Part shown: piece after piece, positions 9,501 through 17,523 of the stretch
Numbering within the stretch: the first letter of the stretch is position 1
Layout of the letters: each line of letters begins with the position of its first letter
Origin: Microbacterium sp. CGR2
GTDB lineage: Bacteria > Actinomycetota > Actinomycetes > Actinomycetales > Microbacteriaceae
Assembly (NCBI RefSeq): GCF_003626735.1
Contig: NZ_RBHX01000001.1
Coordinates: forward strand, 868,001-932,000
Direction: 5' to 3'
Length of the DNA stretch: 64,000 bases
Notes under the pieces: model-generated
The model's database searches: none
The model's input: only the letters and a program-made list of their open reading frames with translations
What the model was told of the DNA's origin: nothing
Program-made: the position numbers and the translations under genes

Positions 9501-9514
9501 TGTTACATGTAACA
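9501..9514. promoter_or_regulatory. Palindromic operator of the MazEF-type module
   Basis: TGTTACATGTAACA is a perfect 14-bp palindrome 9 bases upstream of the antitoxin start codon. Toxin-antitoxin operons of this type are repressed by the antitoxin or the complex at such sites; it is AT-rich against its surroundings. Confidence 0.7.
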
Positions 9515-9747
9515 AATCGTGGGTCAAGGGACGAGCGCGATGATCACTCATCGGCGCCACGGGCGTCTCGATCGGGCATCTCACACGATCATGCCGCCGC
9601 AGACGCATTCAACCGACCGGGATCAATGCGGTCGCACGCGCGATGTGGAGAATCAGCCCGGTACCGTGGGCGTGCAGAGCATGTTCGGCGTCGGCATCCA
9701 TAAGCCTCGGCGATGCGCGCGCCGCAGAAGAAGGAGACCATTCACCG

Positions 9748-10275
9748 ATGACCCCCGTGCAGATCAGAGATGCAGAACCCGCCGACCTCCCGACGATCAC
9801 TGAGATTCACAATCATGCCGTGGTGCACACCACCGCGATCTGGAACGAGGATGCCGTCGACGTCGACGACCGCGCTGCCTGGCTCGCCGACCGCACGGGC
9901 CGCGGGTACCCGGTCATCGTCGCGGCAGACGAGACGGGCGTGGTCGGCTATGCGTCCTATGCGCAGTGGCGCCCGCACAGCGGCTACCGGCACACGGTCG
10001 AGCATTCGGTGTACGTACGGGGCGACCAGCGCGGGCGCGGCATCGGCACGACAGTCATGACCGCGATCATCGAGCGCGCCCGCGCCTCCGGCATCCACGT
10101 CATGATCGGGGGCATCGAAAGCGCGAATACCGCCTCAATCGCACTGCACGAACGGCTGGGGTTCCGCGAAGTCGGACGGATGCCGCAGGTCGGAGCGAAG
10201 TTCGGACGATGGCTCGACCTCAGCATGCTCCAGCTCACGCTCGACGACCGGGCTGCACCGCCCGTGCTCCCCTGA
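9748..10275 (+). CDS. GNAT N-acetyltransferase, phosphinothricin/MSO acetyltransferase-like
   Basis: A 175-aa acetyl-CoA-dependent GNAT. The acetyl-CoA-binding loop is RGDQRGRGIG (residues about 91-100), followed by IGGIESANTASIALHERLGF and VGRMPQVGAKFGRWLDL, which are typical of the PAT/YncA group acting on phosphinothricin, methionine sulfoximine or methionine sulfone. ATG 9748 is preceded by AAGGAG. The frame is open further upstream but without coding character. Stand-alone gene; the actual acceptor is unproven. Confidence 0.85.
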   Translation: MTPVQIRDAEPADLPTITEIHNHAVVHTTAIWNEDAVDVDDRAAWLADRTGRGYPVIVAADETGVVGYASYAQWRPHSGYRHTVEHSVYVRGDQRGRGIGTTVMTAIIERARASGIHVMIGGIESANTASIALHERLGFREVGRMPQVGAKFGRWLDLSMLQLTLDDRAAPPVLP

Positions 10276-10304
10276 CGAGGCCCCCTGACCGCCACCTGCG
10301 AGGT

Positions 10305-10364
10305 ACACCTGTCGGGAGTCCGCACGGATGTCGGGCCGAATCGACCGAAAGTCCCGACAGGTGT
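10305..10364. repeat. Intergenic inverted-repeat element
   Basis: ACACCTGTCGGGA (10305-10317) is exactly inverted at 10352-10364, enclosing 34 bases that contain a further related word (TGTCGGG). The layout resembles a small REP-like intergenic element or a stable hairpin downstream of the acetyltransferase; it could act as a terminator between the convergent genes. Confidence 0.5.
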
Positions 10365-10430
10365 GTTTCAGGCCGACATGTGTGATGCCCAGGCCCCGGA
10401 TGCGCGCAGCGGCGAGTCAGCCCAGACGCG

Positions 10431-10610
10431 TCAGTCGGCGTCGCGGCGGAAGACGTTCCGAAGCACCAGGTACACGCCGATGGCGACGACCGCGACGATG
10501 ACGAGCTTCACGATGAACCAGAGCACCGAGAACAGAGCGCTCACGATCCACCAGGCGATCACCACAGCGAGGATGACACCGACGACGGTCCAGAGCGAGT
10601 TCTTGTTCAT
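10431..10610 (-). CDS. Small membrane protein, 59 aa
   Basis: An open frame beginning MNKNSLWTVVGVILAVVIAW and ending RNVFRRDAD. It has two hydrophobic stretches (about 7-29 and 31-51) and a basic C-terminal segment, so it is probably a two-helix hairpin membrane protein. It resembles the small hydrophobic proteins commonly annotated as hypothetical in Microbacteriaceae. Third-codon positions are strongly GC-rich, which supports real coding. Function unknown. Confidence 0.7.
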   Translation of the reverse strand: MNKNSLWTVVGVILAVVIAWWIVSALFSVLWFIVKLVIVAVVAIGVYLVLRNVFRRDAD

Positions 10611-10661
10611 GGACCCAGCCTACGGACAGTGCGCACCGGCGTCCGACCGTCTCCGTCTGCG

Positions 10662-11039
10662 TCACTCGGCGAGAGGATCTGTCGAGGCATCCGGGATCTC
10701 GTCGGTGGAGAAGTAGACGGGCAACCCGCGCTCACGGGCGATCTCGACATCCTTGTCTGCCCCAGCAGAGGCGCCGGGTAGACGGAGCACCGCATCACAA
10801 TGCTGCAGCAGCCGGTGCGCGGTCTCGTACATGACATCGCCGGTGACGGCATCCGCCTCGTTCAAAATGCGCAGAATCGGCAGGGCGACCCATTCGCCGA
10901 TCATCGGGATATGCCCACGACGGTAGATCGGTGCGGATGCCTCCTCCAGTCGTTCGAGATTGGCGGCGATGCGATCGGGGTCGCCACCGGTTCCGGAGCG
11001 GTAGGGACCAGCGATGAGGATCAGCAGTGGCTTCTTCAT
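10662..11039 (-). CDS. DUF4406 family protein (nucleoside deoxyribosyltransferase-like fold)
   Basis: A 125-aa protein opening with LLILIAGPYRSGTGGDPDRIAANL, the signature of DUF4406 proteins, which resemble nucleoside 2-deoxyribosyltransferases. A Rossmann-like fold binding a nucleotide is likely; GASAGADKDVEIARERGLPVY forms the second conserved segment. It is divergent from a DeoR regulator with a 56-base shared promoter region, so regulation by that protein is plausible. No enzymatic role is established. Confidence 0.7.
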   Translation of the reverse strand: MKKPLLILIAGPYRSGTGGDPDRIAANLERLEEASAPIYRRGHIPMIGEWVALPILRILNEADAVTGDVMYETAHRLLQHCDAVLRLPGASAGADKDVEIARERGLPVYFSTDEIPDASTDPLAE

Positions 11040-11095
11040 GGAGATGACTGTAGTCTCAAACGTGCAACAACGCGCAACTTCGTGAAGGAAATGCC

Positions 11096-11845
11096 ATGCT
11101 CGGTGCTCAGCGCAAGACTCACCTCCTCGACATCCTCAGCCGCGAGGGACGCGTCGTCGCGAAGAGCGTCGCTCGCCAACTCGGCGTCTCCGACGACTCG
11201 ATCCGCCGGGACCTGCGTGAACTCGCCGACGCAGGGAGGGTGATCCGCGTCTACGGGGGCGCCCTCCCGGTGCCGGCTGCCGATCGACCCGTCGGTGAGC
11301 GCCGCACGCTTGCGACGGCAAGCAAAGAGCGCGTCGCGCGTCGTGCCGCGGAGCTGATCCGTCCGGGATCCACGATCGTGCTGGATGCCGGAACCACCAC
11401 CCTCGCCATGACGCGCCTCCTGCCGCACGGCGCGAACCTCACCGTCATCACCCCCAGCCCGACGATCGCCCTCGCTGTCGCCGACCACTCCGAGGCGCGA
11501 GTGATCATCATCGGCGGCGAGCTCGACCGATACTCCTCAGTGGCCGGAGGAGCCCTGGCGATGGAGGCGATCCGTCACATCGCGGCCGACACCTTCTTTC
11601 TCGGCGTCACCGGCGTCGACCCCGAGCAGGGCCTCACCACCGGCAGCCTCGACGACGCCGTCACGAAGCGCGCCATCACAGAGCGCTGCGCCGACACGAT
11701 CGTGTTGGCGAGTGAAGAGAAGATCGGTGCCGTCTCGCGCTTCCCCGTGATCGGCTTCGACGCGGTCACCGAGATCATCAGCGACCCGCACGACCAGAAC
11801 AGTCTCATCCCCGAGCTGATGGGAAGGATCACCGGCCGGCAGTGA
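11096..11845 (+). CDS. DeoR-family transcriptional regulator
   Basis: A 249-aa repressor with an N-terminal DeoR winged helix (residues 6-57, VSDDSIRRDLRELADAG) and a C-terminal ISOCOT-fold sensor domain (DAGTTTLAM, IIIGGELDRYSSVAGG). Members usually sense phosphorylated sugars and control carbohydrate operons. The start codon is preceded by GAAGGAA. It is divergent from the DUF4406 gene; no sugar operon is adjacent on the same strand, so its target is unknown. Confidence 0.9.
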   Translation: MLGAQRKTHLLDILSREGRVVAKSVARQLGVSDDSIRRDLRELADAGRVIRVYGGALPVPAADRPVGERRTLATASKERVARRAAELIRPGSTIVLDAGTTTLAMTRLLPHGANLTVITPSPTIALAVADHSEARVIIIGGELDRYSSVAGGALAMEAIRHIAADTFFLGVTGVDPEQGLTTGSLDDAVTKRAITERCADTIVLASEEKIGAVSRFPVIGFDAVTEIISDPHDQNSLIPELMGRITGRQ

Positions 11846-11888
11846 CGCTCGGGGTCGGTATCGCCCGTCCCGCTGGGAAGGCATGAGA

Positions 11889-11918
11889 AAGGGGGCTCTC
11901 CACCTGGAGAGCCCCCTT
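11889..11918. terminator. Bidirectional terminator
   Basis: A perfect 13-bp stem (11889-11901 with 11906-11918) and a 4-base loop sit between the converging DeoR gene and the secreted-protein gene, and can serve both. Confidence 0.85.
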
Positions 11919-11950
11919 CAGAGGTGCTGCGTGCTGACTCGAGAGTCGAA

Positions 11951-12814
11951 TCAGGCGTTGGCGCCGGCCTTCTGGCGGCGACGGAGCATGACGCCACCGA
12001 ATCCGACACCACCGAGCGCGAGTGCGCCCAGGGCGATCGGAGCAGCGATGATCGGAGCATCGGCGAACACGATGTCGAACGAGTCCTCGGTCAGACCGTC
12101 GGTCGCGGTGACCGTGGTGTTCTCGGTGATGTTCGACGGAACGGACCAGTTGCCGTCCTCGTCGACCGTCGTCGTGCCGATGACACCGTTCGCGTCGGAG
12201 ACGGTGATCGTCGAACCGGGCTCACCCGTGCCGTTGATGGCGGTTGCAGTGTTGTCCTGCACGGTCGCGCCGGTGATGTCCGTCGGCGCCGCGTCCTCAA
12301 CCGGAACGAATGCGCTGGCACCGCTCAGCGACGAGGCGAACGCGCGATCACCCGAGCTCAGCTGCGCATTTGCTGTCGAGGTGCTGATGACATAGCTGTC
12401 GACCTGGTTGTAGATGTAGTCGCGCCCGTCCTTGGTCGTGATCTGGAACTGCTGGTCCACACCACCGTCGCACGCCTCCCAGTTGGTCAACCGGTTCCCG
12501 TACGTCAGGCAGAGGTCGGGGTTCGATGTCGGCTGGATCGGGCCGACGGCACCGATCGCGGGGAAGAGGAACTCTCCGGCCACGGCATCAGCCTCTGCCG
12601 CCGTCGCGTAGCGCGTCGGCGCCGACATCGCGGGGCCCGCGCCACTCGGCTCGAGGATCGGGTAGAACCCGCCGGCGGCCTGCGACCGGCTCTCGAGCGT
12701 GAACTTGCCGACCACCTGATCGGTGTCGGCCGCGCTCGCGGGCACGGCCACCATTCCGGCGAAAGCGGCACCGGCGATGGCAGCGCCCAGGCCGATCTTC
12801 AACATTTTCTTCAT
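11951..12814 (-). CDS. Secreted, membrane-anchored Ig-like surface protein
   Basis: A 287-aa exported protein: Sec signal peptide at residues 1-28 (cleavage after PASA), a central region with two Cys (LCLTYGNRL, WEACDGG), an Ig-like/adhesin module at about 175-245 (GTGEPGSTITVSDANG, DEDGNWSVP), then a C-terminal hydrophobic helix and an Arg cluster (MLRRRQKAGANA). That tail has sorting-signal architecture but no LPXTG. Four phased copies of the element found in the exosortase locus lie upstream (12932-13005), so it may be an exosortase or sortase client. Function otherwise unknown. Confidence 0.75.
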   Translation of the reverse strand: MKKMLKIGLGAAIAGAAFAGMVAVPASAADTDQVVGKFTLESRSQAAGGFYPILEPSGAGPAMSAPTRYATAAEADAVAGEFLFPAIGAVGPIQPTSNPDLCLTYGNRLTNWEACDGGVDQQFQITTKDGRDYIYNQVDSYVISTSTANAQLSSGDRAFASSLSGASAFVPVEDAAPTDITGATVQDNTATAINGTGEPGSTITVSDANGVIGTTTVDEDGNWSVPSNITENTTVTATDGLTEDSFDIVFADAPIIAAPIALGALALGGVGFGGVMLRRRQKAGANA

Positions 12815-12931
12815 TCGACATTCTCCAGTCGGGTCTCAGTGATGCGGGCCAATCTCAATCCGACCCGCGGGGCAAACGCCTGAAGATAGTCAATGTGACG
12901 CGTGCGGCCCGAACCGGCCGGATCTGCACTT

Positions 12932-13005
12932 CTGAGTGACGACCCGAACGCCTTGCGTGGCGCGCCACAGCTCCTTGAGTACCGAAGAGACGCCGCTAGG
13001 TGGTG
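12932..13005 (-). promoter_or_regulatory. Phased repeat array 4 (four copies) upstream of the secreted protein
   Basis: Ten-base elements CTGAGTGACG (12932), TTGCGTGGCG (12953), TTGAGTACCG (12975) and CTAGGTGGTG (12996) follow each other at 21, 22 and 21 bases. Each matches 7-8 of 10 positions of the copies in the arrays at 26342, 29287 and 34351, and all read in the same direction relative to the downstream gene. Individual matches are weak; the phasing is the stronger evidence. Confidence 0.55.
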
Positions 13006-13031
13006 TCGCGTCCCCGCACCGAGACAGCTGG

Positions 13032-14204
13032 TCAGGAGTAAAGCAGGTCCGCGGCTACGGCATCCGCCCACTCGGGCACCGCGAACCGTGCCGGATCATT
13101 CCACTCCCCGCCCGTGATCTGCGCGAACGCGCCCCGCACGCCGAACAGCTTCTCGAGCGGCGACCAGTCCGACTCCCCCGGCATCGGGATGAGCGATCGC
13201 TCCTCGAGCGTGCCGGGATGGAGCTCTTCGATGAGTGACAGCAACCGCACCCCCGCGTGCACCGGACGAAGAGCATCCGCATCGGTGATGTGCAGGATGA
13301 CGCCCTCGCAAGGCTCGCCCGCGTGGTCGCGCACCAGCGGAGTGAAGCCGTACGGAACGGCGGCGATCCCCGCCAGGTCGGCTGCGGCAATCGCTGCGGC
13401 ATACCGCTCACCGTCGATGAAGGGCGCCGCGATCACGCGGAACGGCACGGCGGTGCTCCGTCCTTCCGACACATTCACGCCTTCCGCCAAGCACGTACCC
13501 GGGTACAGGAGCGCCGTCGTCGGGCTCGGAAGGTTGGGCGACGGGGGCATCCACGTGCGCTCCCCACCGCCGATCGCCGCGTCGCGCCTCAGCCCGGATA
13601 CCTCGACCACCTCGAGCTCGACGTCGATTCCGCGGGTCCGCACCCAGTGCCGTGCGAGCTCGCCGATCGTGAGACCGTGACGGATCGGGATGCTCCAGCG
13701 CCCGACGAGCGACTGCGCCGCCTCGTCGAGCATCGGCCCTTCCGCGCGCTCGAGACGCCCGCCCAGGGGATTGGGCCGGTCGAGAACGACGACCGCGACG
13801 CCCGCATCGGCGCACGCTTCGAGCACGTGGCTCATGGTCCAGATGTAGGTGTAGAAGCGTGCCCCCACGTCGGGCAGGTCGATCAGCATGACGTCGAGAT
13901 CGGCCAGATCGCTCGCGGCCGGGCGCACCGCGTCGCCGTAGAGACTCCGAACCTCGACACCCGTCACCGGGTCGCTCAGGTCAGCGACCAGCTCCCCTTC
14001 CCGCGCCCGCCCGCTGAGTCCGTGCTCCGGACCGAAGAGGCGCGTGAACCGCCATCCGGTCTCGGCCATCGCCTGGCGTCCGCGCAACAAGTCGGAGGTG
14101 AGGGCGAGGTCGTTCGTCAGCATCCCCAGCCGGCCGCCGGTCAGGCGAGGAAGAAGGCCGGGAGGGATGTCGTGGCGGATCAGACGGTCGATGCCGAGCA
14201 GCAT
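13032..14204 (-). CDS. namZ: Exo-beta-N-acetylmuramidase NamZ (DUF1343, GH171), cytoplasmic form
   Basis: A 390-aa protein with the DUF1343 hallmarks FGPEHGLSG, DLPDVGARFYTYIW and VLDRPNPLGG. Characterised NamZ (Bacillus subtilis YbbC) removes MurNAc from the non-reducing end of peptidoglycan fragments such as MurNAc-GlcNAc. Start is ATG 14204; the frame is open upstream but there it overlaps the regulator gene. No signal peptide is present, unlike secreted NamZ, so it should act on imported substrate. It begins 4 bases after the RpiR-type gene, in one operon with it, and is divergent from an importer and an AmiE-like hydrolase. Confidence 0.88.
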   Translation of the reverse strand: MLLGIDRLIRHDIPPGLLPRLTGGRLGMLTNDLALTSDLLRGRQAMAETGWRFTRLFGPEHGLSGRAREGELVADLSDPVTGVEVRSLYGDAVRPAASDLADLDVMLIDLPDVGARFYTYIWTMSHVLEACADAGVAVVVLDRPNPLGGRLERAEGPMLDEAAQSLVGRWSIPIRHGLTIGELARHWVRTRGIDVELEVVEVSGLRRDAAIGGGERTWMPPSPNLPSPTTALLYPGTCLAEGVNVSEGRSTAVPFRVIAAPFIDGERYAAAIAAADLAGIAAVPYGFTPLVRDHAGEPCEGVILHITDADALRPVHAGVRLLSLIEELHPGTLEERSLIPMPGESDWSPLEKLFGVRGAFAQITGGEWNDPARFAVPEWADAVAADLLYS

Positions 14205-14208
14205 GGGA

Positions 14209-15075
14209 TCAATCGATTCTGTGGTCGGTGACGGCGTTGTAGGTGCGTTGGAGGTTGTCGGCGATGGTGTCGTAGTCGGCTTGGGCGATGCGCGTGAAAA
14301 GGAAGTCGACGACGGCGAGTTGCGCGATGCGGCTCGCCATCGCGCCCGAGCGGAAGGTCGACTCCGAGACGGCCGTGACCAGCACGAGGTCGCACACCCT
14401 GGCCAGCGGCGAGCGCGGATTGTTCGTGATGGCGATCGTGGTCGCCCCGGCGCGGGCAGCCACCTGCGCCGACTGCACGATCTCGAGAGTGCGGCCGGAG
14501 TGCGAGATCGCGATCGCCACGTCGCGTTCGTCGAGGAGCGCGGCACCGGTGAGCGCGACATGCAGGTCAGTGCGCGACTGGGCGAAGAGTCCGGCGCGGT
14601 GCAGTTTCAGTTCGAGATCCTGAGCGGCGAGTCCGCTGGATGCCGCTCCGTAGATGTCGATGCGGCGAGCGCCGCGCACGGCCGTGACGCAGCGTTCCAG
14701 TTCGTCGATGTCGATCTGGCGCGCGGTGCGCTCGATGGCGGATGCTTCAGCGAAGGCGATCTTGCGCACTGTGGTGATCGCGTCGTCGTGGCGACTGACA
14801 TCTCCTTCCGACACCTGGAACCGTTCGCGATCGGAGGCGCTGCGGTCCAGTTCTGTCGCCAGCGCGAGCCGCAGCTCCGGGTACCCGGAGAACCCGAGGC
14901 TCTGCGTGAATCGGGCGATGCTGGCGACGGAGGTCTCGCACGCTGTCGCGAGCTGCGTGATCGACGCGTCGACCGCGCTCTGCGGGTCGGCGAGCACGTA
15001 CTCCGCGATCCGACGTTCCGTGGGAGTCAGCGCGGACAGGCGCTGATGGATGGCGGTCATCGCACTGGTGGGCAC
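14209..15075 (-). CDS. RpiR-family regulator (MurR-like)
   Basis: A 288-aa regulator with an N-terminal HTH (residues about 7-80, SITQLATACETSVASIARFTQSLGF) and a C-terminal SIS sugar-phosphate isomerase fold (about 125-250, IYGAASSGLAAQDLELKL, ISHSGRTLEIVQ). In enterobacteria and bacilli MurR of this family senses MurNAc 6-phosphate. The start shown is GTG 15075; ATG 15060 is equally possible, as neither has a clear ribosome-binding site. Being in an operon with namZ and divergent from the ABC importer, it most likely controls both through the 15076-15224 interval. Confidence 0.88.
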   Translation of the reverse strand: MPTSAMTAIHQRLSALTPTERRIAEYVLADPQSAVDASITQLATACETSVASIARFTQSLGFSGYPELRLALATELDRSASDRERFQVSEGDVSRHDDAITTVRKIAFAEASAIERTARQIDIDELERCVTAVRGARRIDIYGAASSGLAAQDLELKLHRAGLFAQSRTDLHVALTGAALLDERDVAIAISHSGRTLEIVQSAQVAARAGATTIAITNNPRSPLARVCDLVLVTAVSESTFRSGAMASRIAQLAVVDFLFTRIAQADYDTIADNLQRTYNAVTDHRID

Positions 15076-15115
15076 AGCAACAGGATCGCATACCGGTAAC
15101 GACTCTGTAAGTAAT

Positions 15116-15162
15116 TTTCAGAAAGGGGTTGAGTTTTCGTAACTGATTGCCCAAAGTGGGCA
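15116..15162. promoter_or_regulatory. Candidate operators between rpiR-namZ and the ABC importer
   Basis: Two small inverted repeats lie in the divergent promoter region: TTTC-A-GAAA at 15116-15124 and TGCCCA-AAG-TGGGCA at 15148-15162. The AT-rich surroundings (TGTAAGTAATTTTCAGAAA) are unusual here. They are candidates for RpiR-family binding; the assignment is inference. Confidence 0.45.
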
Positions 15163-15224
15163 GGAGCCACACTGCGAAGAGGCCGCGGCTCGTCACCCGG
15201 CCCTCCCCACCGAGAGGAAACCCC

Positions 15225-16508
15225 ATGCGAAATCGCACCACCCGACTAGCCCTCACCGCAGGTCTCGTCGCCACGGGCCTCGCCGTGGCCGGTTGCGCGC
15301 CTGCAGCATCGAGTGGAGAAGGCGGCGAAGACGTCACCCTCACCATCTGGTCATGGCAGGCGTCGTCGTCCCCCAAGTGGGAGGCCGTGTTCGACGTCTA
15401 CGAGGAGTCGCACCCCGGTGTGACGGTCGAGTTCGAAGGCTTCCAGCCCACCGAGTACAACCAGATCCTCGCCACCGGCCTCGAAGGCAGCGACGGTCCC
15501 GACATCGCCATGCTCCGCGCCTACGGCGGCATCCAGCCCGCGATCCAGTCGGAGCAGATCGTGCCGATCGATGACGTCGTCGACGGTCTCGACCAGTTCG
15601 ACCCGACGGTGCTCCGCGCCGCTCAGGGCAAGGACGACGGCAAGACCTACGGCGTCCCCTTCGCGTACCAGACGATGCAGATGTTCTACAACAAGACGAT
15701 GTTCGACGAGATGAACCTCGAGGAGCCGAAGGACTGGGACGAGTTCATCGAGCTGCAGGAGAAACTGCAGGCCGAGGGCGTCACCCCGATGGCGCTCGGC
15801 GCTCGTGAGGACTGGGTGCTGCCGATGTTCCACGACATCGTGGGATCGGCGAACTACGGCGGGGCTGACTTCGAAGAGAAGGTGCTCAGCGGAGAGGCCG
15901 ACTTCACCGACCCGGCTTACGTGTCGTCACTGCAGATCGTCAAGGACATGCAGAAGTACCTCGACAAGAACGTCAACGCCATCGCCGTAGCCGACGCCGT
16001 ACTCCAGTTCACCTCGGGCCAGGCGGCCCAGTGGCCCGGCGGATCATTCGATCTGCCGACCTTCCAGAACTCCGCCCCCGACACCGAATGGGGCGTGTAC
16101 GAAGTGCCGCCGGCACCGGGCAGCGCGCTCGATCACGCCGTGACCCCCGGCTACGCCGACGGCAGCTTCGGCATCAACGCATCCAGCGACCAGCAGGAGG
16201 CCGCCACCGAGCTCCTCAACTGGATGACGACGACCGAGTTCGGTCAGCTCGTCGCCGACGAGGTCGACCAGTTCTCGGCCCTCCCGGACGTGAAGTACTC
16301 CGACCCGCTGATGCAGGAGATGAACGAGGCGTACACCGCGAACCCCGCGCCGTACCTGCTGCTCGTCGACTTCCGCTACGGCGACCCGACCGGCACCGCA
16401 GTGCTCGGCCCGGACATCCAGGCGATGTTCCTCGGCGACAAGACACCGGAGCAACTCGGCGCCGACCTGCAGTCCGGGGTCTCCACCTGGTTCACCCCGG
16501 GTTCCTGA
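15225..16508 (+). CDS. ABC sugar-binding lipoprotein, MurNAc-cluster
   Basis: A 427-aa extracellular solute-binding protein (family 1). The lipoprotein signal ends at LAVAGCAP (lipobox Cys near residue 25). Start is ATG 15225, 8 bases after GAGAGGA; the open frame extends upstream without coding character. Conserved solute-binding features include LTIWSWQASSSPKWEAVF, GVPFAYQTMQMFYNKTMFDE and APGSALDHAVTPGYADGSFGI. With the two downstream permeases it forms a CUT1-type importer. Context suggests muropeptides or MurNAc-containing disaccharides, but the ligand is not demonstrated. Confidence 0.9.
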   Translation: MRNRTTRLALTAGLVATGLAVAGCAPAASSGEGGEDVTLTIWSWQASSSPKWEAVFDVYEESHPGVTVEFEGFQPTEYNQILATGLEGSDGPDIAMLRAYGGIQPAIQSEQIVPIDDVVDGLDQFDPTVLRAAQGKDDGKTYGVPFAYQTMQMFYNKTMFDEMNLEEPKDWDEFIELQEKLQAEGVTPMALGAREDWVLPMFHDIVGSANYGGADFEEKVLSGEADFTDPAYVSSLQIVKDMQKYLDKNVNAIAVADAVLQFTSGQAAQWPGGSFDLPTFQNSAPDTEWGVYEVPPAPGSALDHAVTPGYADGSFGINASSDQQEAATELLNWMTTTEFGQLVADEVDQFSALPDVKYSDPLMQEMNEAYTANPAPYLLLVDFRYGDPTGTAVLGPDIQAMFLGDKTPEQLGADLQSGVSTWFTPGS

Positions 16509-16517
16509 TCCGTCCGC

Positions 16518-16547
16518 GAAGGGGGTGCCGCACTCGGCACCCCCTTC
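16518..16547 (+). terminator. Intra-operon hairpin after the binding-protein gene
   Basis: A perfect 13-bp stem (16518-16530 with 16535-16547) with a 4-base loop lies between the binding-protein stop and the first permease start. Such hairpins typically stabilise the upstream message or partially terminate, giving more binding protein than permease. Confidence 0.8.
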
Positions 16548-16566
16548 TCGCAGCGAAAGACACCTC

Positions 16567-17523
16567 ATGGCTCTGACCCTTCCCGTCCGCCGGGAGAAGA
16601 CGCGGCGCCCGCGCACCGGTATCGCCCTCACGACGCCCACCGCGCTGCTGTTCGTCCTCCCCGCTGCGGCGCTGTTCGCCGTGCTCATCCTGTATCCGAT
16701 GCTCGCCGCGCTCAGTTACTCGTTCTTCGACTGGCAGGGAACCAAGCAGGGTGGGTTCGCCGGTGTCGGCAACTACATCACCCTCCTGACCACGGAGCCC
16801 TACGCCTCCGAGCTCTGGAACGCGTTCGGCCACAACCTGCTGCTGTTCGCCGGCGCCCTCGTCTTCCAGAACTCACTCGGCCTCGGCATCGCCACCCTGC
16901 TGCATCGCCGCAAGCGCACCAAGCGCTTCTTCCAGACGATCTTCGCGCTGCCCTACCTGGTGAGCCCGATGGTCATCGGCTACCTCTGGTCACTGATGCT
17001 CTCGCCGCTGTTCGGCCCGGTGAACGCCATCCTCCGCGGGGTCGGACTCGAGAGCCTCGCCCTTCCCTGGCTCGGTGACCCGCAGCTCGCCATCTGGGTG
17101 ATCGTGCTGGTGAGCGCCTGGCAGTGGATCGGCTTCCCGATCCTGCTCTACGGCGCCGCACTCGGCGGCATCCCCGAAGAGATAGAAGAGGCCGCCTCCC
17201 TCGACGGCGCCACCGCCGGCAAGCGCTTCCGCTACATCACGCTGCCGATGCTCACGCCCACGATCGGCATCATCACCGTGTTGACCTTCATCGGGAGCAT
17301 GGAGGCGATGGCCATTCCGTTCGCGCTCGCCGGGTCCAACGGTGCTCCCGCCGGATCGACCGACGTGATGATGCTGCTCTTCTACCGCACCGCTTTCGAA
17401 TCGGGGAACCCCAACTCGATCGGGGTGTCGTCCGCGCTGGCGACCGTCCTGTTCATCTTCATCATGGTGATCTCGGTGGTCATCACCTCCACGATGCGCC
17501 GAGCCGAACGAAAGCTGTTCTGA
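16567..17523 (+). CDS. ABC sugar permease 1 (MalF type)
   Basis: A 318-aa inner-membrane subunit with six or so helices, the first at residues about 20-45. The EAA loop contacting the ATPase is EEIEEAASLDGATAGKRF at about 205. It belongs to the CUT1 family and pairs with the next gene, whose ATG overlaps this stop codon by one base. No dedicated ATPase is encoded here, so a shared MsiK-type ATPase is likely, as usual in actinobacteria. Confidence 0.92.
   Translation: MALTLPVRREKTRRPRTGIALTTPTALLFVLPAAALFAVLILYPMLAALSYSFFDWQGTKQGGFAGVGNYITLLTTEPYASELWNAFGHNLLLFAGALVFQNSLGLGIATLLHRRKRTKRFFQTIFALPYLVSPMVIGYLWSLMLSPLFGPVNAILRGVGLESLALPWLGDPQLAIWVIVLVSAWQWIGFPILLYGAALGGIPEEIEEAASLDGATAGKRFRYITLPMLTPTIGIITVLTFIGSMEAMAIPFALAGSNGAPAGSTDVMMLLFYRTAFESGNPNSIGVSSALATVLFIFIMVISVVITSTMRRAERKLF

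Noticed and set aside
11951..12814. LPXTG-type sortase signal in the secreted Ig-like protein
   Set aside because: The C-terminus has helix and Arg cluster but no LPXTG, LAXTG or NPXTG motif before it, so a sortase client label is not supported.
13032..14561. Longer start for NamZ at 14561
   Set aside because: The extension is antisense-quality sequence inside the RpiR-type gene; ATG 14204 begins exactly at the conserved domain.
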